Shown piece by piece: positions 1-8,812 of a DNA stretch of 64,000 bases. This stretch comes from Planctomycetota bacterium (GTDB taxonomy: Bacteria; Planctomycetota; Planctomycetia; Gemmatales; Gemmataceae), in contig JAKOSN010000169.1 in the NCBI GenBank assembly GCA_029777335.1, positions 1 through 64,000 of the forward strand. The letters are read 5' to 3'. The translations under genes were made by a program, and so were the position numbers. The notes beneath the pieces are model-generated. The model was not told where the DNA came from and searched no databases. It saw nothing but the letters and a program-made list of their open reading frames with translations. Positions within the stretch are counted from its first letter, which is position 1. Each line of letters starts with the position of its first letter.

Positions 1-99
1 GCGGTGAAGGTGGACCCGGGCAAGGACGCTGCGTCCAAAGGGAAGCGTCTCCCGCCAAAGTTGTGGGCCGCGTTCGTGATCTCTGGAATCGGACAATAG
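1..99 (+). CDS. C-terminal end of an upstream TPR-CHAT protein (partial)
   Basis: The first 32 codons and a TAG stop encode exactly the last 32 residues of the full TPR-CHAT protein that follows (it ends WAAFVISGIGQ). The DNA is also near identical to 3162-3260, differing at the stop codon (TAG here, TAA there). The gene's body lies before the window. The next copy starts only 23 bases after this stop, so the two copies form a head-to-tail tandem pair. Function is inferred to be the same as its neighbour: a secreted or periplasmic caspase-like CHAT protease with TPRs. Confidence 0.85.
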   Translation, partial: AVKVDPGKDAASKGKRLPPKLWAAFVISGIGQ

Positions 100-139
100 C
101 CCTCTGCAAGGGAGAAAAAGCGATGAGCCGCACGGTGAC
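1..139 (+). repeat. Direct repeat, copy 1 (CHAT gene junction)
   Basis: This stretch covers the CHAT gene's 3' end, the short spacer with Shine-Dalgarno, and the first 17 bases of the next gene. It recurs at 3162-3301 with one substitution (stop codon) and one inserted A in the spacer. The repeat marks the junction between tandem gene copies. Confidence 0.9.
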
Positions 140-3100
140 GACATTCCTTCTCCTGGGGTTCAGCTGTCTGTGGCTGTCCACACCAGCCCGCGCGCAGACG
201 AAAGCCCCTCCGCAGTTGACCAGGGAGCAACGCGAAGCACTGCGCAAGGAGTATGTGAAAGCGAATACCGTGGGAATCAAGTACTACGAGGCTGGTCGAG
301 GTGTGGACGCGCTGAAGGCGTTTCGTAAAGGGCTGGAGATAGCGGAACAACTCTATCCCGAGGAGGATTACCCCAATGGACATCTCGAACTGGCTGCTAG
401 CCTGAACAACCTGGGCAGTGTGCTACAGGAACTGGGGGAAGCACGGAAGGCACTCCCCTATTACGAACGCGCCCTGGCCATGAAAGAGCGCTTGTACAAC
501 AAGAAGGATCACCCTGATCTGGCCGCTAGCCTGAACAGCATGGGGGCCGCGCTGAGGTCTGTGGGGGAAGCAGGGAAGGCACTCCCCTACTACGAACGCG
601 CTCTGGCCATGCGCGAGCGGTTATATCAGAGGAAAGATCACCCTGATCTGGCCGCTAGCTTGAACAACATGGGTGCAGTGCTGAGGTCTGTGGGGGAAGG
701 GCGTAAGGCCCTTTCCTACTACGAACGCGCCCTCGCCATGCGCGAGCGGTTGTATGACAGGAAGGATCACCCCGAACTCGCTGCCAGCCTGAACAACATC
801 GGCGGTGTGCTACTGGAACTGGGCGAAGGGCGCCAGGCCCTCTCCTACTACGAACGCGCCCTCGCCATGAAGGAGCGCTTGTACACCCGGAAGGATCACC
901 CCGATCTGGCTGCCAGCCTGAGCGGAATGGGAAGTGTGCTCCTGCAACTGGGAGAAGGTCGCAAAGCACTGCCGTACTATGAACGCGCCCTGGCCATGTG
1001 TGAGCGCTTGTTCGATACCAGGGATCACCCTTATTTCGCCAGTAGCCTGAACAACCTGGGTGGTGTTCTACAGGAGCTGGGGGAAGCACGGAAGGCACTC
1101 CCCTATTACGAACGCGCCCTGGCCATGTGCGAGCGGATGTACAACAGGAAGGATCACCCCGATCTGGCCGGCAGTCTGAACAATCTGGGCCTTGTGTTGC
1201 AGGAACTGGGGGAAGGTCGCAAGGCACTCCCCTACGTTGAAAGCGCTTTGCTCATGCATGAGCGTTTGTGCCATAAGAAGGATCACCCTGCTCTGGCCAC
1301 TAGCCTGAACAACGTGGGTTTTGTGCTGAGGTCTCTGGGGGAAGGGCGCAAGGCACTCCCCTATTACGAACGCGCCCTGGCCATGTACGAGCGCTTGTAT
1401 GACAAGAAGGATCACTCTCATCTGGCTACCAGCCTGGCCAACATGGGCGTGATACTGCAGGAACTGGGAGAAGGGCGCAAGGCACTGCCCTACCTGGAGC
1501 GGGCTCTGGCGATGCAGCGTGCCCTGATCGCTGAGCGCGCCCTTTCCGCGGCCGAAGCTGAATTGCTGGCGTACACCACGACCTTTCCACGCACCCGGGA
1601 TCTCTTTCTGAGTGCTTGCCTGGAGGTGGAGGGGAGCGACCAGCAAGCCTACGCACAGGTCTGGCAGGGGAAGGCAGCGCTGACACGTATCCTGCAGGCG
1701 CGTCATCTGGCGGCACGCTCGGCTCGTGATGCCAAGACCCAGGCGGCCTGGGAACAACTGGCACAGACGCGACGCGATCTGGCGCGTCTACTCAACACAC
1801 CCGGAATGGACCGAGAGCAGCGCGACAAGCAACTGCGTCAACTCAACGATGCCAAGGAGGGCCTGGAACGCCAACTGGTTGCCTTGTTGCCCGAGTATCA
1901 GCGTCTAACTCGGACTGACCAGCAGGGCGTCGATGACCTGCTCAAGGCGCTCCCCGCCAACGCCGTGTTTGTCGATCTGCTTCGCTATCACAAATTCGAT
2001 AAAGAGGGTGGTAAACTCCACTATGTAGCGTTTGTGCTGCGTCAAGGGAAGCCCATCGTTCGCGTTGAATTGGGGGCAGCCAAAGACATCGACCAAACGC
2101 TGGCGGCGTGGTTGCGTCACCTGAACGCCTGGAAACCGGGTCTGCCTCCGAAGGATGCCCGCGATCTCCAGGCAGAGACCGATCGTTTGGGCCAGAAGCT
2201 GAGCAAACGGGTGTGGACTCCGCTGGCCCCACACCTCCCCGCCCATGCGGGGCTGTATCTCTCCCCCGATGGCGATCTGAGCCGCCTGCCCTGGGCGGCC
2301 CTCCCCTTCGACGACGAAAGCGTGCTGGTGCAGAAACATCTGCTCTGCCAGGTCCCGCACGGTCCCTTTCTCCTCGAACGGCTGACCACGAAGAAGAAAG
2401 CCGCTGACCGCAAGGGGAGCGTGCTGGCGGTCGGCGGTGTTGACTACGGCACGCCCACCAGGAAGCCGGGTGCGCCTCATTACCCCGAACTGCCAGGAAC
2501 CAGGACCGAGTTGAAGCAGGTGCTGACACTGGCAGGTCAACGCGATCGCACCAGTCTGAGCGGCAAGGAAGCCTCGACGGCGCGCGTGCTGGCGGAACTG
2601 CTCAGGGCAAACTATGTGCATCTGGCCACTCATGGCGAGTTCAAGGAGGCCTTGTTAAGCGAGGAACGCCAGCGCATCCAGGAGCAGCTGCAACACTGGC
2701 AAGGACCCAGTGCGCTGGGGACCGACCGCCTCGGTCTGGGGATACGTAATCCGCTCAGTTATGTCGGCGTGGCACTGGCGCAGGCCAACGAACCAGCGCA
2801 GGCAGGTCCCGATGGGGGCATTCTGTCGGCCGAAACGATCGTGGAACAGCCGCTGGAGAAGGTGCGTCTGACGGTGCTCTCCGCCTGTGAAACGGGGCTG
2901 GGCGCTTACACGCAGGCGGAAGGAGTGCAGGGTCTGGTGCGCGCCTTTCACGTCGCGGGCTGTCCCAATGTTGTCGCCAGTTTGTGGAAGGTCAACGATG
3001 AGGCGACGGCGGCATTGATGGCCCGGTTCTATCGCGAGTTGTGGGAAGAGGGCAAAAGCCCGGCGGAGGCATTGCGTGCGGCGCAGTTGCTGCTGTACAC

Positions 3101-3260
3101 GCATCCGGAAGTGGTGGGCCCTCTGGCGCGTGGAGTGCGTGGGGCACCGGACTTTGACCGTGCGGTGAAGGTGGACCCGGGCAAGGACGCTGCGTCCAAA
3201 GGGAAGCGTCTCCCGCCAAAGTTGTGGGCCGCGTTCGTGATCTCTGGAATCGGACAATAA
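123..3260 (+). CDS. TPR-CHAT caspase-like protein, exported
   Basis: A protein of 1045 aa. The start at 123 follows GGGAG and gives a clean signal peptide (hydrophobic LLLGFSCLWL, then TPARAQ). Residues 91 to about 463 are 43-residue kinesin-light-chain-type TPRs, eight well-kept units and a degenerate ninth, with a divergent unit before them. A helical linker follows to about 600, then a C-terminal CHAT domain (about 620-1045). The caspase-like dyad is visible: His837 in LATHGEF and Cys922 in LSACETG. Known: CHAT is a clan CD cysteine-peptidase domain usually paired with TPRs that sense or bind a protein partner. Inference: a TPR-gated protease acting outside the cytoplasm. It sits in a tandem array with at least one upstream copy and a dead downstream copy. 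Substrate unknown. Confidence 0.92.
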   Translation: MSRTVTTFLLLGFSCLWLSTPARAQTKAPPQLTREQREALRKEYVKANTVGIKYYEAGRGVDALKAFRKGLEIAEQLYPEEDYPNGHLELAASLNNLGSVLQELGEARKALPYYERALAMKERLYNKKDHPDLAASLNSMGAALRSVGEAGKALPYYERALAMRERLYQRKDHPDLAASLNNMGAVLRSVGEGRKALSYYERALAMRERLYDRKDHPELAASLNNIGGVLLELGEGRQALSYYERALAMKERLYTRKDHPDLAASLSGMGSVLLQLGEGRKALPYYERALAMCERLFDTRDHPYFASSLNNLGGVLQELGEARKALPYYERALAMCERMYNRKDHPDLAGSLNNLGLVLQELGEGRKALPYVESALLMHERLCHKKDHPALATSLNNVGFVLRSLGEGRKALPYYERALAMYERLYDKKDHSHLATSLANMGVILQELGEGRKALPYLERALAMQRALIAERALSAAEAELLAYTTTFPRTRDLFLSACLEVEGSDQQAYAQVWQGKAALTRILQARHLAARSARDAKTQAAWEQLAQTRRDLARLLNTPGMDREQRDKQLRQLNDAKEGLERQLVALLPEYQRLTRTDQQGVDDLLKALPANAVFVDLLRYHKFDKEGGKLHYVAFVLRQGKPIVRVELGAAKDIDQTLAAWLRHLNAWKPGLPPKDARDLQAETDRLGQKLSKRVWTPLAPHLPAHAGLYLSPDGDLSRLPWAALPFDDESVLVQKHLLCQVPHGPFLLERLTTKKKAADRKGSVLAVGGVDYGTPTRKPGAPHYPELPGTRTELKQVLTLAGQRDRTSLSGKEASTARVLAELLRANYVHLATHGEFKEALLSEERQRIQEQLQHWQGPSALGTDRLGLGIRNPLSYVGVALAQANEPAQAGPDGGILSAETIVEQPLEKVRLTVLSACETGLGAYTQAEGVQGLVRAFHVAGCPNVVASLWKVNDEATAALMARFYRELWEEGKSPAEALRAAQLLLYTHPEVVGPLARGVRGAPDFDRAVKVDPGKDAASKGKRLPPKLWAAFVISGIGQ
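393..1514 (+). repeat. Tandem 129-bp repeats encoding TPR units
   Basis: About nine consecutive 129-bp units (43 codons) start at 393, 522, 651 and so on, each beginning with codons for A-[AST]-S-L. Identity is high at the DNA level, notably around the segment encoding KALPYYERALAM. The last unit is degenerate. The regular in-frame period with coding bias shows recent expansion of TPR units, not a CRISPR or a mobile element. Confidence 0.9.
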
Positions 3261-3301
3261 CCCTCTGCAAGGGAGAAAAAAGCGATGAGCCGCACGGTGA
3301 C
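3162..3301 (+). repeat. Direct repeat, copy 2 (CHAT gene junction)
   Basis: This is the second copy of the 1-139 repeat. It spans the last 33 codons of the full CHAT gene, the spacer and the first 17 bases of a third, broken copy. The spacer has one more A than copy 1. Confidence 0.9.
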
Positions 3302-3360
3302 AACCCTCCTGCTGCTGGGGTTTGGCGGCGTGTAGTTGCCCGCACCAGCCCCGCGCAGAT
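3285..3360 (+). pseudogene. Remnant of a third TPR-CHAT gene (signal peptide only)
   Basis: After the same Shine-Dalgarno and the same first codons (MSRTVTTLLLLGFGGV), an in-frame TAG at 3333-3335 ends the reading frame. Beyond it the DNA still resembles the signal-peptide region (a GCACCAGCCCCGCGCAGA stretch corresponding to TPARAQ) until about 3360, after which similarity stops. This is a gene start left by deletion or unequal crossover within the tandem array. Confidence 0.8.
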
Positions 3361-3413
3361 GGTAGACTCCCTGCCCACGGAAGAACCGGCTTGATTCGAG
3401 CTGGACTATTTAC

Positions 3414-3442
3414 TCGACCTGGTGGCGAGTGCGATCTATAAT
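3414..3442 (+). promoter_or_regulatory. Candidate sigma70-type promoter for the FHA gene
   Basis: A perfect TATAAT (3437-3442) lies 17 bases after TCGACC (3414-3419), a 4/6 match to TTGACA. This predicts transcription from about 3449 and a 5' leader of about 75 bases to the start at 3525. No transcript evidence; sequence match only. Confidence 0.45.
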
Positions 3443-3524
3443 CGATGAACAGGTTGTGAACGTTCCCACGACCAGCACTTGTCCTATCTATTATCTTTTC
3501 TGCTTCGAGGAGCGAGTCGCCATC

Positions 3525-3980
3525 ATGAGTCACGAACCACATGGAGAACTGGTCCCGGAAGGGGGCGGCGATGCGATCCCGTTGATTCGGGCCACGCTCA
3601 GCATCGGCCGCCGCGAATCATGCGATATCTGCATGCGCTTTCCTAACATCTCCGGACTGCACTGCGAACTGAACTTTCGCAACGGCTACTGGTACATCAA
3701 GGATCTGAATAGTACCAATGGGGTGAAGGTGAATGGAACGCGCGTGCAGGAAAAACTGCTGCATCCGAAGGATCGGTTGACGATCGGCAAACGGCACTAC
3801 ACCATCAACTATGAACTGCCAGCGGGGCAGCGGGCCAAGGAGGAGGTCGAGGAGGACATCATGGCGCAATCGCTCCTTGAACGAGCGGGGTTGGAGCGAC
3901 GCAAAAAGCCAAGTCCGGAGGCGCGCAGCCTTGGTTTTGATCCCGCCGACTACCTGCTCAACGACGACGAGGACGATTAA
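3525..3980 (+). CDS. FHA-domain protein
   Basis: A protein of 151 aa with a single forkhead-associated domain at about residues 8-98. Key phosphothreonine-binding positions are present: Gly28-Arg29 (SIGRR), Ser43 and His46 (NISGLH), and Asn62/Asn65-Gly66 (LNSTNG). FHA domains read pThr marks left by Ser/Thr kinases, which planctomycetes have in large numbers. The C-terminal 50 residues are charged and end in an acidic NDDEDD tail. The start at 3525 is preceded by GAGGAGCGAG and fits the domain; an in-frame ATG further up at 3429 lacks support. It is a cytoplasmic, single-gene unit with promoter and terminator. Partner kinase is not in the window. Confidence 0.9.
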   Translation: MSHEPHGELVPEGGGDAIPLIRATLSIGRRESCDICMRFPNISGLHCELNFRNGYWYIKDLNSTNGVKVNGTRVQEKLLHPKDRLTIGKRHYTINYELPAGQRAKEEVEEDIMAQSLLERAGLERRKKPSPEARSLGFDPADYLLNDDEDD

Positions 3981-4005
3981 CGCCAGAGAGCGGTATCTCC
4001 TCTCC

Positions 4006-4031
4006 CGGCCCCGTGCTCCGGTGCGGGGCCG
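4006..4031. terminator. Hairpin terminator between convergent genes
   Basis: An 8-bp perfect GC stem (CGGCCCCG 4006-4013 with CGGGGCCG 4024-4031) and a 10-base loop sits between the FHA gene (plus) and the permease gene (minus). A pyrimidine-rich tract follows on the plus side, but no clean T-run, so it is probably a bidirectional terminator of moderate strength. Confidence 0.55.
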
Positions 4032-4071
4032 CTTCCTATCCCCCCCTTTGCCAGCCTCCGAGTGGTTGAGG

Positions 4072-5400
4072 TTAGCGCACCGCTTCGAGCGGACGCAGGC
4101 GCATCGCCGAGAGCGCTGGAATAAATCCGCCCACACAGCCCATGCCGAGTGAAAAGAGCAATCCGGTGAGCAGAATGTCGGCATCGACAATCAACTTGAG
4201 CACCACGCTCTTGCCGCCACCCTGTCCCCCGCTGATGATGCTGCTCGCCGTCCAACCATTGGCCAGCGAACCAATCGCACAGCCGAGCAGTCCGCCGACG
4301 AGGGCGATCAGCAGCGATTCCAGAAAGAACGAGACGAGGATCTGCCAGCGGGCAAATCCAATGATGCGCATCACGCCGATGTCACGAGTACGCTGACTGA
4401 TGGCGGCAAACATGGTGTTCATCACGCCAAAGACTCCGCCGACCGCCATGATGATGGCCACCACGATGATGGCTCCGAGAAACTGCTGATTGGTGGTGTT
4501 CAACTTCTCGTAGTAGTCGGTCTCTACCTGGGCCTGGACCGCCGATTTTTTGAAGTTTGCGGTCAGATCCTGGGCCGTCTCGCGGGCAGCGGTGGCATCG
4601 GCGGTTCGCAGGACCACGGTGGTGTAGTTCTCCTTGCCGAACATCGGCCCGACAATCTGCCGCTTGGCCCAGATTTCTGAATCAAAGGTCGATCCGCTCG
4701 ATTGGAGAATGCCAACCACCACCCACTTGCGCGGCCCGACCTCGAAGAATTCGCCCACATGGAGCGAATCGCGGCCCTGATCCTTCCCTAACTCGCGTGC
4801 AATCCCTTCGCCAAGCACCGCCTGTATCGCCTGTTCACCGCCCACGTCGCCCCTGAGCGGCTGTACCCCGGCCGCCGAGAACCACGAGCCCCCCGGATGA
4901 AGCGGCAAGTTGTGCACTGCACCCGCGCGGGCCGGATCGTCCAGCCCACGAACCTGAAGGAAGCGGCGCTTGCGCTTGCCATCCCCGGCATTGGGGATCG
5001 GCTGATTAACGACAATGTAGACCTCCCAACTTGCCAGAGGACGTTCCTTGTCGTCGCGTAAGACCCCCGGATGCCGTTCCACATCGCTGGTGTCGCGATA
5101 GCCGAGATTGCTGAATAGTTCGTCGGTGGCGCCGTCAGCGAGAACGACAACATTGCCCGGTTGCCCACTCCCCAGCGTTAACCGATACATGCCATTGACA
5201 AAGGCGAGCATCACGGTCATGAGCGCCACCACCAGGGTGAACGCCAGCGCGGTCATCAAGGTAATGCGCCAGCGAACCAGGAGGTTGCGCACATTGTAAC
5301 TGATGGGAACCTTGCCCACGATGGCCAGCAGAACCATCAGCCCGGCAAAGAAGCCGAGCGGACCAAACAGCCTGGGAGAGATGGAGAAGGTTTCCGTCAT
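4072..5400 (-). CDS. ABC transporter permease, FtsX/MacB family
   Basis: A protein of 442 aa with the FtsX-type layout: N-terminal membrane segments (about 12-28 and 47-70), a long extracytoplasmic domain (about 75-305), then three C-terminal helices (about 310-440) that end ALSAMRLRPLEAVR, the typical terminal motif. Residues such as TRDIGVMRIIGF match the conserved cytoplasmic coupling region. It is the last gene of the TetR-controlled operon, 18 bases after the first permease gene, so the two permeases probably pair as a heterodimer with the ATPase at 6826-7527. Exported substrate unknown; families of this type extract lipids or lipoproteins, or export drugs. Confidence 0.9.
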   Translation of the reverse strand: MTETFSISPRLFGPLGFFAGLMVLLAIVGKVPISYNVRNLLVRWRITLMTALAFTLVVALMTVMLAFVNGMYRLTLGSGQPGNVVVLADGATDELFSNLGYRDTSDVERHPGVLRDDKERPLASWEVYIVVNQPIPNAGDGKRKRRFLQVRGLDDPARAGAVHNLPLHPGGSWFSAAGVQPLRGDVGGEQAIQAVLGEGIARELGKDQGRDSLHVGEFFEVGPRKWVVVGILQSSGSTFDSEIWAKRQIVGPMFGKENYTTVVLRTADATAARETAQDLTANFKKSAVQAQVETDYYEKLNTTNQQFLGAIIVVAIIMAVGGVFGVMNTMFAAISQRTRDIGVMRIIGFARWQILVSFFLESLLIALVGGLLGCAIGSLANGWTASSIISGGQGGGKSVVLKLIVDADILLTGLLFSLGMGCVGGFIPALSAMRLRPLEAVR

Positions 5401-5418
5401 GGTCTGGCTTCTGCTCGC

Positions 5419-6786
5419 TCAGGAGATCTTGCTAAAGACGTCCGAAACCTTGACAGTGCGCGCCGACCAGGCCGGGAAGAAACTTCCGGCGACGGCGGTC
5501 CCAATGCCGATCATCGGTCCCCACCACAACGCGTCTTCCGGGATGAGAAAGGCGGGGAAGAAGGCGATCGGGAATTTCAAGCCACCCGCCACCTGGTTAA
5601 TCAGCACATAGGTGGCCCCAGAACTGAACGCTCCGCTCAATCCGCCAATCAGGATCGCCTCTCCCAGAACGAGGGCCATGATCTGTCCGGGGCTGAAACC
5701 GAGCACCTTGAGAACCGCCATCTCCACCCGGCGTTCGCGCACGCTAATGCTGATGGCGTTGGCGATCACCAGCGACATCGTGACCAGAATGGAGGGCACA
5801 AGGAGCCAGCGCATCCCCCATAAGAGATCGCGATAGGCGTCCAGAAAGCTGGAGATTCCCGAGGACGCTGTTTCGCACTTGACCGCTGGACTGCTGTACA
5901 AACTCGACGACATGATCTGATCGGCGACGCGCTGGTAAGCGTCGGTGTCCGGCACCCGCAGCCACACCAGGTTGAGACTCTTCATCGTCAAGGGATGGGT
6001 GGGCAGTCCCTTGGCCTTCTGCTTGGCGTTGTAGTCGTCCATGGCATCGTTGAGATAGTCGCGGTTCATGATGGCGCTCTGGTTGTAGCGCCCATCGGGA
6101 AACTCGGCGATGATCTCGACTTCCAGATCGATGTCCTTGTAATTCAGGCTGGTGACCTTGATGCGTTCGCCCACGCGTTTCTTCATCGCGGCCAGGCGAT
6201 CCTTGCCGATGACCACCTTGCGCTTGTCCTTGACCATGACATCGATGGCGTGGTCCAGGTCCGAGCGTTCCTGGAGAGTGAGCTCGTCCAGGCCATCCAT
6301 CATGGTGAGCAGTTTGCGCGGGTCCATGCAGAAGAAGAAGACGGTGTTCTCCCGGGTGCGTTTGCCCGGATCAATGGTGCCGCCGTAGAACTGCCAGGTC
6401 ATGTTGTCGTCCGGCCGGACATCGGTGGGCCGCGCGGCCGCGCCTTCCGAGAGACTGGCGGCATAGGCAAAGGGCATCTGGCTGGGGATTTGCCAGCGTT
6501 CGGTCACAATTGCCTTGAGATCCTTGGCCTTCTCCGAGGTCGCCTTGTCCAGGAAGTACAGGATCGACCAGACGAGAGTCACCACCAGGACCAGCACCAC
6601 CGTGGCCAGGCTGGTGAGAATCGAGCGAAGCAGGTTGCGGCGCAGGCTCTTGAGCATGAACCACATCTGCTTGCGATACACCCCCATGGTGTAGACCACC
6701 AGGAGCGCCAGCATTGCCGCCAGGACGTACAGCGGCTGGCTGGTAAAACGCTCCCACCACAAAGCTCCACGTTCGAGCGGACTCAT
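5419..6786 (-). CDS. ABC transporter permease, FtsX/MacB family
   Basis: A protein of 455 aa with two N-terminal membrane segments (about 18-36 and 52-78), a large extracytoplasmic region (about 80-320) and three C-terminal helices. RERRVEMAVLKVLGFSPGQI is the conserved FtsX-type cytoplasmic loop. It follows the ATPase gene by 39 bases and precedes the second permease by 18, consistent with one transcript. It differs from its partner in sequence, which suggests a heterodimeric transporter rather than a recent duplication. Confidence 0.9.
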   Translation of the reverse strand: MSPLERGALWWERFTSQPLYVLAAMLALLVVYTMGVYRKQMWFMLKSLRRNLLRSILTSLATVVLVLVVTLVWSILYFLDKATSEKAKDLKAIVTERWQIPSQMPFAYAASLSEGAAARPTDVRPDDNMTWQFYGGTIDPGKRTRENTVFFFCMDPRKLLTMMDGLDELTLQERSDLDHAIDVMVKDKRKVVIGKDRLAAMKKRVGERIKVTSLNYKDIDLEVEIIAEFPDGRYNQSAIMNRDYLNDAMDDYNAKQKAKGLPTHPLTMKSLNLVWLRVPDTDAYQRVADQIMSSSLYSSPAVKCETASSGISSFLDAYRDLLWGMRWLLVPSILVTMSLVIANAISISVRERRVEMAVLKVLGFSPGQIMALVLGEAILIGGLSGAFSSGATYVLINQVAGGLKFPIAFFPAFLIPEDALWWGPMIGIGTAVAGSFFPAWSARTVKVSDVFSKIS

Positions 6787-6825
6787 CGGCTCTCTCTCCT
6801 CGCCAGAGGCAGAGGCATACCCTCG

Positions 6826-7527
6826 CTACCAGGAAGCATGGGCAGTATCGTGCACCAGCTGCCCCTTCTCCAGGTGCAGCACCCGTTCGGCACGGCTGGC
6901 GGCGCGCGGATCGTGGGTTACCATGATGATCGTCTTCTTCAGGCCGTCTTTCAGTTCCACCAGCAAATTCAAAATATCCTCGGCGGAGCGGGCATCGAGG
7001 TCGCCGGTCGGCTCATCGGCGACGATCAGGGTGGGATCGGTCACGATGGCGCGGGCAATGCCCACGCGCTGTTGCTGACCCCCGGAAAGCTGCCCGGGAC
7101 GATGACTGAGCCGATTCGAGAGCCCAACGAGGTCCAGCGCGGTGAGGACCTGGCGCTTGCGTTCGGCGCTGGAGAGTGGCAACAGCAGCAACGGCAGTTC
7201 CACGTTTTCATAGGCGGTCAGCACCGGCAGTAGATTGTAGAACTGGAAGACAAAGCCGACGTGGCGCGTTCGCCAGCGCGCCAGTTGCGCCTCACTCATT
7301 CCGCTGATGAGGTGTTCGCCGACCCAGATCTCTCCCTCGCTCGGTTGATCCAGCCCCGCGATGAGGTTGAGAAGCGTCGTTTTGCCGCTGCCGCTCGGTC
7401 CCATCAACGCGAGGAACTCCGCTTCAGGCACATTGAGACTGAGATCGTTGAGCACATCGATCTGTTCACTGCCGCGCAGAAAGTACTTGTGCAGATTGCG
7501 CACACGGACAATTGGTTCAAGCCCCAT
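6826..7527 (-). CDS. ABC transporter ATPase, LolD/MacB-type
   Basis: A protein of 233 aa with all ABC ATPase motifs: Walker A GPSGSGKTT, Q-loop FVFQFYNLLP, signature [14 protein letters not shown], Walker B LIVADEPTGDLD and the H-loop MVTHD. The length and motif wording match the LolD/MacB/FtsE group that powers FtsX-type permeases. The start at 7527 (MGLEPIVRVRNL) was chosen because the reading frame before it overlaps the adaptor gene and lacks family similarity. It sits 19 bases after the adaptor gene in the operon. Confidence 0.93.
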   Translation of the reverse strand: MGLEPIVRVRNLHKYFLRGSEQIDVLNDLSLNVPEAEFLALMGPSGSGKTTLLNLIAGLDQPSEGEIWVGEHLISGMSEAQLARWRTRHVGFVFQFYNLLPVLTAYENVELPLLLLPLSSAERKRQVLTALDLVGLSNRLSHRPGQLSGGQQQRVGIARAIVTDPTLIVADEPTGDLDARSAEDILNLLVELKDGLKKTIIMVTHDPRAASRAERVLHLEKGQLVHDTAHASW

Positions 7528-7546
7528 GGTTCTCCTCGCGGCAAGA

Positions 7547-8812
7547 TCACTGATTGCCCGACTGGGGTTTGGCTCCCTCGGTAGCGGTGTTGACCTTCTT
7601 GAAGGATACAATCACGCCCATGTCGGGTTTGAGGTAAACGCCTTCCTCCTCGCGGGGGACGTTGGTCACCTTGACGCGGACTGGAATGGCCCCCTTGGCG
7701 CGATCGGCGATCGGCATCAGGCGCGAAACGACTCCCTCGTAGCCGTTCGGGTATTTCTTGCGAAAAGCGTTGTTGTTTTGAAACGCCTCGGGCATGATGT
7801 TGCACCGCTGGCCGACCACCACGTTGGCAATGTCGCGTTCCTGAATCGTCAGATCGACCTCAATGTCGGACAGGTCGGCGAGGTCACAAAGGCTGGCGGA
7901 TACGTTGAAGGCCACGGGGTTGACAATGTTCCAGATTTCCGCCTTCTTGGTCAGCACCGTGCCGTCCAGCGGGGCACGAACGATGCAGTTATCCAGGCGC
8001 CACTTGGCCTTGTCCAGGTCCGCCTGGGCCTGAGATACCTCGGCGCGGATCGCCTCGGTACGTTGGCGCTGGGGGGTCACATCCAGCACGCGCAGCTGTT
8101 CTTTCTGGGAGACCACCTGAGCGCCTGCCGAGACCTTGTTGGCAACTGCCACGTCGAGATCCTGCTGCGTGACCGCGCCTCGACGAAAGAGTTTATCGGT
8201 ACGATCAAGTTCCTGAACGCGCAGGTGAAGCATTGCCTCGGCGGCGGCCAGGTCGGCACGCGCCTTGTCTTTCTGGCGTTCCCACACCTGCTGCTCTGTT
8301 TTGATCGCCTCCGCAAGACGCTCCTGCGCATTCTTGAACGCAGCCAGGGCGCGATCATATTCGGCCCGGTAGTCAATATCCTCGATCCGAGCGAGGACAT
8401 CGCCTTTCTTGACGCGTTTGCCTTCCTCGATGTTCAGTTCCACGACCATTCCGCCGACACGCGGGCTGATCATGATTTGATGCGCGGGGATAATGTAGCC
8501 CTTGGCTTCGAGAACCACATCGCCGGACCCGGCGGAGTTCTCCTCCAGGGTGGGAGTCACCGGCCGCCCGCCGCCCGTTTTGGGATCGCTTCCCTCCCGC
8601 CCCATCACAAACGCGCGATACCCAAAGGCAGCGGTACTCAGAAGGAAGACGGCGCACAGCACCCAGGGGAGCCACGAGCCCTTGCTGCCGCCTCGTTCGG
8701 GCAGTCGGAGCGACTGGACACGATCACTGAGGGTGCCCTGGCCACTGCGCCCATCCTGGTTGGCGGTGCCACTCGCCACAGTCCGCACCGGATTTTCACT
8801 GGGGGTCATCAT
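7547..8812 (-). CDS. HlyD/RND-type periplasmic adaptor (membrane fusion protein)
   Basis: A protein of 421 aa. A cytoplasmic N-terminus of about 45 residues precedes one membrane helix (about 47-65). Next come a lipoyl/barrel-sandwich half (VVELNIEEGKRVKKGDVLARI), a coiled-coil hairpin (about 160-270), the second half motif (IVRAPLDGTVLTKKAEI) and a beta-barrel domain. This is the adaptor that links an inner-membrane ABC pump to the outer envelope. Its ATG overlaps the TetR stop codon by four bases (ATGA), showing translational coupling with the repressor gene. Confidence 0.92.
   Translation of the reverse strand: MMTPSENPVRTVASGTANQDGRSGQGTLSDRVQSLRLPERGGSKGSWLPWVLCAVFLLSTAAFGYRAFVMGREGSDPKTGGGRPVTPTLEENSAGSGDVVLEAKGYIIPAHQIMISPRVGGMVVELNIEEGKRVKKGDVLARIEDIDYRAEYDRALAAFKNAQERLAEAIKTEQQVWERQKDKARADLAAAEAMLHLRVQELDRTDKLFRRGAVTQQDLDVAVANKVSAGAQVVSQKEQLRVLDVTPQRQRTEAIRAEVSQAQADLDKAKWRLDNCIVRAPLDGTVLTKKAEIWNIVNPVAFNVSASLCDLADLSDIEVDLTIQERDIANVVVGQRCNIMPEAFQNNNAFRKKYPNGYEGVVSRLMPIADRAKGAIPVRVKVTNVPREEEGVYLKPDMGVIVSFKKVNTATEGAKPQSGNQ

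Noticed and set aside
393-1514. CRISPR-like array
   Set aside because: The repeats are 129 bp, in frame, contiguous and encode TPR helices. No spacer-repeat alternation and no cas genes.
1-4031. TPR-CHAT array and FHA gene as one defence system
   Set aside because: The FHA gene has its own promoter and is separated by a dead gene; CHAT proteins here are exported, so a cytoplasmic CRISPR- or gasdermin-linked CHAT role is not supported.
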